NCBI GenBank assembly: GCA_964495095.1
Contig: CAZBUH010000087.1
Coordinates: forward strand, 1-8,707
Length of the DNA: 8,707 nucleotides
Source: CAZBUH01 sp964495095
GTDB taxonomy: Bacteria; Bacillota; Clostridia; Oscillospirales; Oscillospiraceae
Direction: 5' to 3'
A model generated the notes under the pieces. That model worked only from the letters and a program-made list of their open reading frames with translations. It ran no database searches and had not been told where the DNA came from. The position numbers and the translations under genes were made by a program. Each line of letters begins with the position of its first letter. Positions within the stretch are counted from its first letter, which is position 1. This document shows positions 6,329 to 8,707 of the stretch, one piece after another.

Positions 6329-7345
6329 ATGATTATTTTATCTGTTGAGTCCTCCTGCGACGAGACGGCGGTGGCCGTCACGAGAGACGGGAGAGAGGTG
6401 CTGGCCGACGAGATATTCTCCCAGGCCGATATGCACGCGCTTTACGGCGGCGTGGTGCCGGAGATAGCCTCCAGAAACCACATACAGGTCATAAGCCGGC
6501 TGGCAAGCCAGGCGCTTAAGACCGCCGGAGTGGAGAAGTCTGATATCGACGCCGTGGCGGTGACAAGCGCTCCCGGCCTTATAGGGGCGCTGCTGGTCGG
6601 GGTGAATTTCGCAAAGGGCGCCGCCATGTCCCTGAATGTGCCCCTTGTGCCGGTCCACCATCTCAGGGGCCATATCGCGGCAAACTACATAGCTTACCCG
6701 GAGCTTGAGCCGCCTTTCCTGTGCCTTTGCATATCCGGCGGCAACACCGTTATAGTCGATGTGAGGGGCTACACCGACATGAGCATAATAGGCGCCACCC
6801 GTGACGATGCGGCGGGGGAGTGCTTTGATAAGGCCGCCAGGGTGCTGGGCCTGCCCTATCCCGGCGGGAAGCCCATGGACGAGCTGGCCCGGGGCGGGGA
6901 CGACAGGGCCTATGAGCTTCCCCGGGCGAAAATTGACGGCTGCCCCTACGACATGTCCTTTTCCGGACTTAAGACTGCGGTGGTGAACATAGTCCACAAC
7001 GCCCAGCAGCGGGGCGAGACGCTGGACAGGGCGGGCCTCGCGGCATCCTTTGCCGCGGCAGTGAGCGACACCCTTGTGCCCAGGACCATGTCGGCCGCCA
7101 GGGAGCTGGGCTGCAAAAACATCGCCGTGGCCGGCGGCGTGGCGGCAAATTCCCGGGTAAGGGCCGATTTTGAGGCGGCTGCCGAAAAGGAGGGAAAGAG
7201 GCTTTTTGTCCCGCCTGTGCGCCTCTGCGGCGATAACGGCGCTATGATAGGCTGCCAGGGCTATTACGAATATTTGGCGGGGGCCAGGGCCGGGCAGGAG
7301 CTTAACGCATATGCCACGATGGATATTGATAAGCTGCTGTTCTGA
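6329..7345 (+). CDS. tsaD: tRNA N6-adenosine threonylcarbamoyltransferase TsaD
   Basis: Transfers the threonylcarbamoyl group from TC-AMP to N6 of adenosine 37 in tRNAs reading ANN codons (t6A), with TsaB and TsaE in bacteria. 338 aa, the usual length. Landmarks: MIILSVESSCDETAVAV (1-17); GGVVPEIASRNH (40-51); the metal-binding pair His111 and His115 in HLRGH; SGGNT (136-140); GECFDKAARVLGLPYPGG (163-180); and the Asp302 metal/phosphate motif LCGDNGAMIG (299-308). All key residues are present. The ATG is 4 nt after the rimI stop. The adjacent AAGGA is too close to act as a ribosome site; GAGGG (6314-6318), 10 nt upstream, or coupling to rimI may serve. The tsaB and tsaE genes, which often precede rimI-tsaD, are not upstream here; the phosphatase takes that place. 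No clear terminator follows the stop. Confidence 0.98.
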   Translation: MIILSVESSCDETAVAVTRDGREVLADEIFSQADMHALYGGVVPEIASRNHIQVISRLASQALKTAGVEKSDIDAVAVTSAPGLIGALLVGVNFAKGAAMSLNVPLVPVHHLRGHIAANYIAYPELEPPFLCLCISGGNTVIVDVRGYTDMSIIGATRDDAAGECFDKAARVLGLPYPGGKPMDELARGGDDRAYELPRAKIDGCPYDMSFSGLKTAVVNIVHNAQQRGETLDRAGLAASFAAAVSDTLVPRTMSAARELGCKNIAVAGGVAANSRVRADFEAAAEKEGKRLFVPPVRLCGDNGAMIGCQGYYEYLAGARAGQELNAYATMDIDKLLF

Positions 7346-7527
7346 ATTTTTTGCAGGAGGACGAAAGGAAGGCCGTCAAGGATTTTGGAGAAACTGGAAT
7401 AAATAAAAAACCAGGTTGTTATGTAACCGGGGTTGACCGTTTTGCGCAGGAGCAAAAATTCCAACACAGCGATTTGAAAAAAATGTAAAAAATCGTCGAA
7501 ACCGTTGCGGCGCAAGGGCTTGAAGGT

Positions 7528-7557
7528 TGTTGAAAACTCTGTTGAAAATGTGAATAA
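7528..7557 (-). promoter_or_regulatory. Three DnaA-box-like nonamers
   Basis: On the minus strand the segment reads TTATTCACA (7557-7549), abutting TTTTCAACA (7548-7540), then after 3 nt TTTTCAACA again (7536-7528). The first differs from the TTATCCACA consensus at one position. The other two differ at two and are a variant seen in Firmicute origin regions. One-mismatch relatives lie nearby: TATGGAAAA (7639-7647, relative to TGTGGAAAA), TGTTCAAAA (7706-7714, relative to TGTTGAAAA) and TTATACAGA (7752-7760, relative to TTATACACA). Binding by DnaA is inference; AT-rich DNA can give such matches by chance. Confidence 0.35.
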
Positions 7558-7665
7558 CTATTTGTAAAGCGGTTTTTACACGGGGTTTTACGTAAACACC
7601 GGGACGCAAAAAATGGAAGTAAAACTTCCGCAAAAAGTTATGGAAAAAGGCCGGATAGAGCGAAA

Positions 7666-7680
7666 AACAACCGGGTTGTT
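7666..7680. repeat. Perfect inverted repeat AACAACC-G-GGTTGTT
   Basis: Seven-base arms around one central base, fully symmetrical. The right arm GGTTGTT also occurs singly at 7414-7420 and 7525-7531, so the motif is repeated four times in 270 bp counting both arms. The one-base centre fits a protein-binding palindrome better than an RNA hairpin. Function unknown. Confidence 0.55.
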
Positions 7681-7849
7681 CGGGATGTATTACGTCTCGG
7701 GAAAATGTTCAAAATTAAAAAAATCGGTTTTTCAGAGAATGTTTTAATTCATTATACAGAATGTAATTTTGCGCTTGGAGGAAAAAACTTGCAGAAGCTT
7801 AAATTCATGTCGGCGGTGTTTATCTGTGTTCCTGCTGAAGGGGCAGCCA

Positions 7850-7945
7850 ATGGATGTCCCTGGCGCTCTGGGAGCGGTGCTGATTTTGGGTTATACGCTG
7901 ATAAGCGAGCTTTATGGCGGCAGAAAAAAAGGCTGCGGCCATTGA
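7850..7945 (+). CDS. Possible small single-span membrane protein (31 aa), tentative
   Basis: ATG 7850 is preceded by AAGGGG (7838-7843) at 6 nt. The 31-residue product has a short polar start, a hydrophobic stretch ALGAVLILGYTLI (6-18), then ELYGG and a basic end RKKGCGH. The layout of membrane span, lysines and glycine/cysteine recalls the small FeoB-associated cysteine-rich proteins. It has only one cysteine and no feo genes are near, so this is a resemblance only. Its stop codon overlaps the -35 box of the tRNA promoter. No promoter of its own was seen. It could be a chance open frame or a gene remnant. Confidence 0.25.
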   Translation: MDVPGALGAVLILGYTLISELYGGRKKGCGH

Positions 7946-7970
7946 CAACCGGGAAGATTTTTAGTATAAT
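7942..7970 (+). promoter_or_regulatory. Perfect consensus promoter of tRNA-Thr
   Basis: TTGACA (7942-7947), 17 nt, TATAAT (7965-7970): all 12 consensus bases at ideal spacing, as expected for a stable RNA gene. The predicted start, near 7977, is only a few bases before the mature 5' end at 7981, so the leader trimmed by RNase P is very short. Confidence 0.92.
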
Positions 7971-7980
7971 CTTTTTCGAT

Positions 7981-8056
7981 GCTGGTGTAGCTCAGCCGGT
8001 AGAGCAGCTGATTCGTAATCAGCAGGTCGTGTGTTCAAGTCACATCACCAGCTCCA
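7981..8056 (+). tRNA. trnT: tRNA-Thr, anticodon CGU
   Basis: A 76-nt gene with a complete cloverleaf. Acceptor stem GCTGGTG pairs with CACCAGC. The D stem is GCTC/GAGC. The anticodon stem GCTGA/TCAGC encloses loop TTCGTAA, anticodon CGT, reading ACG. The T arm GTGTG/CACAT has one G-T pair around TTCAAGT. CCA is encoded (8054-8056) after discriminator T. U36 with A37 makes it a t6A substrate of TsaD, whose gene lies upstream. It has its own promoter and terminator and appears to be a single-gene unit. Confidence 0.97.
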
Positions 8057-8090
8057 AAAGTTCTCGAAATTTCTGTTTTCGAGAACTTTT
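8056..8090. terminator. Intrinsic terminator after tRNA-Thr, usable from both sides
   Basis: The stem of 8057-8069 with 8077-8089 is 13 perfect pairs, extendable by one A-T pair using the last base of CCA, with a 7-nt loop. It is followed by TTTTTATTTT on the plus strand. Read on the minus strand it ends in TTTT, so it can also stop the convergent minus-strand gene that ends at 8102. Confidence 0.9.
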
Positions 8091-8101
8091 TATTTTCTCA
8101 T

Positions 8102-8418
8102 TTAAAAATTTTCTCGGCTTTTACCCCCAAACCGGTATGTTGTGCCCCAAGAAGGGGGAAACCAGGAAAACCCGTTCATATATATGATACGGTCTTCCCA
8201 TGCGGAAATATCCTGCTTGAAAATATCGAAGTCGCAGGTGTGCCAGCCGTATTTCGTGCCGAATGTGCCGCCGTCCGGCTCGACGCCGTGTAAATATAGG
8301 GCTGGCTGATAACGCAGCACTTTTTATAGGAAAGCGACGCGGCTTCGGCATTCGCCGTCAGATACGGGCAGAGTGACAGCGGCCTTTTCCAGTGAATGGC
8401 GCTGATTTTGCTTTCCAA
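8102..8418 (-). pseudogene. Hypothetical protein gene with an apparent -1 frameshift
   Basis: Reading starts at TTG 8418-8416, 9 nt after the ribosome site AAAGGAG (8434-8428), and gives ISAIHWKRPLSLCPYLTANA then EAASLSYKK. At the A-run (plus-strand T 8321-8325) the coding signal moves by -1 to VLRYQPALYLHGVEPDGG and on through YGWHTCDFDIFKQDISAW to IIYMNGFSW, ending with TAA at 8102. With one more A in the run, the two halves would form one protein of about 105 aa. Both halves look coding: they are rich in aromatic and acidic residues, unlike the other frames. I do not recognise the family; it may be an accessory-element protein. A disabled gene, a base-call error in the homopolymer or translational slippage are all possible. 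The start codon is uncertain and the C-terminus may also be degraded. Confidence 0.5.
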
Positions 8419-8498
8419 TTGCTGTTTCTCCTTTCCGGATTTTTTTGTAGGTTGGGAATAGCAGAGGCGAGGGGAGGGAAGCGGCTCAGCTGTCTCAT
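8358..8498 (-). CDS. Possible short upstream open frame (46 aa), tentative
   Basis: ATG 8498-8496 lies 7 nt after AAAGGAG (8512-8506), as good a ribosome site as the one before the frameshifted gene. The product begins MRQLSRFPPLASAIPNLQKN and then becomes basic and compositionally poor where it overlaps the next gene in another frame. It could be a leader frame coupled to the downstream gene, or the true N-terminus of that gene separated by a second frameshift near the A7 run around 8440-8450. No promoter with a good -10 was found upstream; a TTGACA on the minus strand (8567-8562) lacks a matching -10. Confidence 0.25.
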   Translation of the reverse strand: MRQLSRFPPLASAIPNLQKNPERRNSNWKAKSAPFTGKGRCHSARI

Positions 8499-8669
8499 GG
8501 CGATTCTCCTTTCTGAATTGCACGGAAAATTGTTTTTGCGATGCAACTCAGCATGGAAGAATGTCAAATATTTTTGTGAAAGGCAAAAAGAAAGCGCCGC
8601 TGATAATGGGCCGGTCAGATAAGGCAGTACAACCAAATCATCTGAAACGGGGCATTTGCAAAGGCGACG

Positions 8670-8707
8670 AGAGCCGAGAAGTACAGAAATGTGCTTCTCG
8701 GCTCTTT
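8670..8707 (+). terminator. Long GAAA-capped hairpin at the window edge
   Basis: The stem of 8670-8685 with 8690-8705 has 16 pairs, one a G-T wobble, closed by a GAAA tetraloop (8686-8689). It is followed by T at 8706-8707, where the window ends. Orientation as a plus-strand terminator is favoured because no T-run follows on the minus strand. I see no credible plus-strand gene between the tRNA terminator and this hairpin. The 170 bp left of it (8499-8669) hold no other feature I can support. Confidence 0.6.

Larger units (their letters stand above)
7346..7849. other. AT-rich 500-bp region without a convincing gene
   Basis: The stretch between tsaD and the small open frame at 7850 is much richer in A and T than its surroundings and has no open frame with a normal start. 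A strong AGGAGG (7355-7360) has no usable start codon after it. Frame 7351-7488 is open for 46 codons from a TTG that lacks a ribosome site, so I did not call it. Short perfect palindromes are dense: TTTTGC-N6-GCAAAA (7440-7457), TTTACGTAAA (7587-7596), GGAAGT-AAA-ACTTCC (7615-7629) and AACAACC-G-GGTTGTT (7666-7680). GGTTGTT recurs at 7414, 7525 and 7674. DnaA-box-like nonamers are also present (see 7528-7557). I saw no riboswitch, RNase P RNA or tmRNA hallmark. A regulatory, replication-related or structured-RNA role remains open. Confidence 0.6.

Noticed and set aside
7351..7488. 46-codon plus-strand frame after tsaD
   Set aside because: It starts only at a TTG without a ribosome site; the strong AGGAGG is inside it and no start codon follows at usable distance.
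7376..7633. 85-codon minus-strand frame
   Set aside because: Phe/Arg-rich translation of AT-rich non-coding DNA; no ribosome site and no recognisable domain.
7705..8187. 160-codon plus-strand frame
   Set aside because: It runs through the tRNA-Thr gene and its terminator, and its composition is not protein-like.
8318..8328. Programmed -1 frameshift signal
   Set aside because: The run TAAAAAG does not fit the X-XXY-YYZ slippery rule, and no strong downstream hairpin was seen; simple base loss is more likely.
8392..8622. 76-codon plus-strand frame
   Set aside because: No ribosome site; it lies opposite the two minus-strand frames that have good ribosome sites.
8020..8707. Integration (att) site at the tRNA 3' end
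   Set aside because: No second copy of the tRNA 3' sequence was found downstream, and no integrase is in the window.
1..8707. CRISPR array, insertion sequence, riboswitch
   Set aside because: No regularly spaced repeats, transposase motifs or known aptamer cores were found on either strand.

Overview
The window looks like a chromosomal segment of a GC-rich, low-redox Firmicute of the class Clostridia, perhaps near the Oscillospiraceae. This is inferred from a ThlA-type biosynthetic thiolase, near-consensus sigma-A promoters with 17-nt spacers, strong GGAGG ribosome sites, a protein-arginine-phosphatase-like enzyme and a YtrA-type GntR/ABC operon. Isoleucine ATA and arginine AGG codons are unusually common for GC-rich genes. 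No taxon can be fixed from the sequence alone.

Layout. Positions 1-1053 (minus) hold the first 351 codons of an acetyl-CoA C-acetyltransferase. A 223-bp divergent intergenic region separates it from a plus-strand operon: a 119-aa GntR/YtrA-type repressor (1277-1636), an ABC ATPase (1633-2526) and a membrane permease with a large C-terminal extracytoplasmic domain (2501-4219). The three genes overlap each other. A GC-rich hairpin follows, then a lipoprotein with two related domains (4307-5260) and a strong bidirectional terminator. A second plus-strand operon carries a YwlE-like low-molecular-weight phosphatase (5448-5882), RimI (5875-6324) and TsaD (6329-7345). About 500 bp of AT-rich DNA without a convincing gene follow (7346-7849), then a tRNA-Thr(CGU) with a perfect consensus promoter and a terminator (7942-8090). 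The right end (8102-8707) has a minus-strand gene that seems broken by a single-base frameshift in an A-run, and a long GAAA-capped hairpin at the window edge.

How the parts relate. The thiolase gene and the GntR-ABC operon are divergent and carry nearly the same -10/operator block (21 of 22 positions identical, in inverted orientation), each 17 nt from a TTGACR -35. This suggests a common regulator, most simply the GntR protein. TsaD makes the t6A37 modification of ANN-decoding tRNAs; the tRNA-Thr downstream has U36 and A37 and should be a substrate.

The points most worth a second look are the mirrored promoter/operators, a roughly 40-residue insertion in the thiolase, the DnaA-box-like and palindrome-rich AT island before the tRNA, the internally duplicated lipoprotein, and the frameshifted minus-strand gene. 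I did not find a clearly new multi-gene system.
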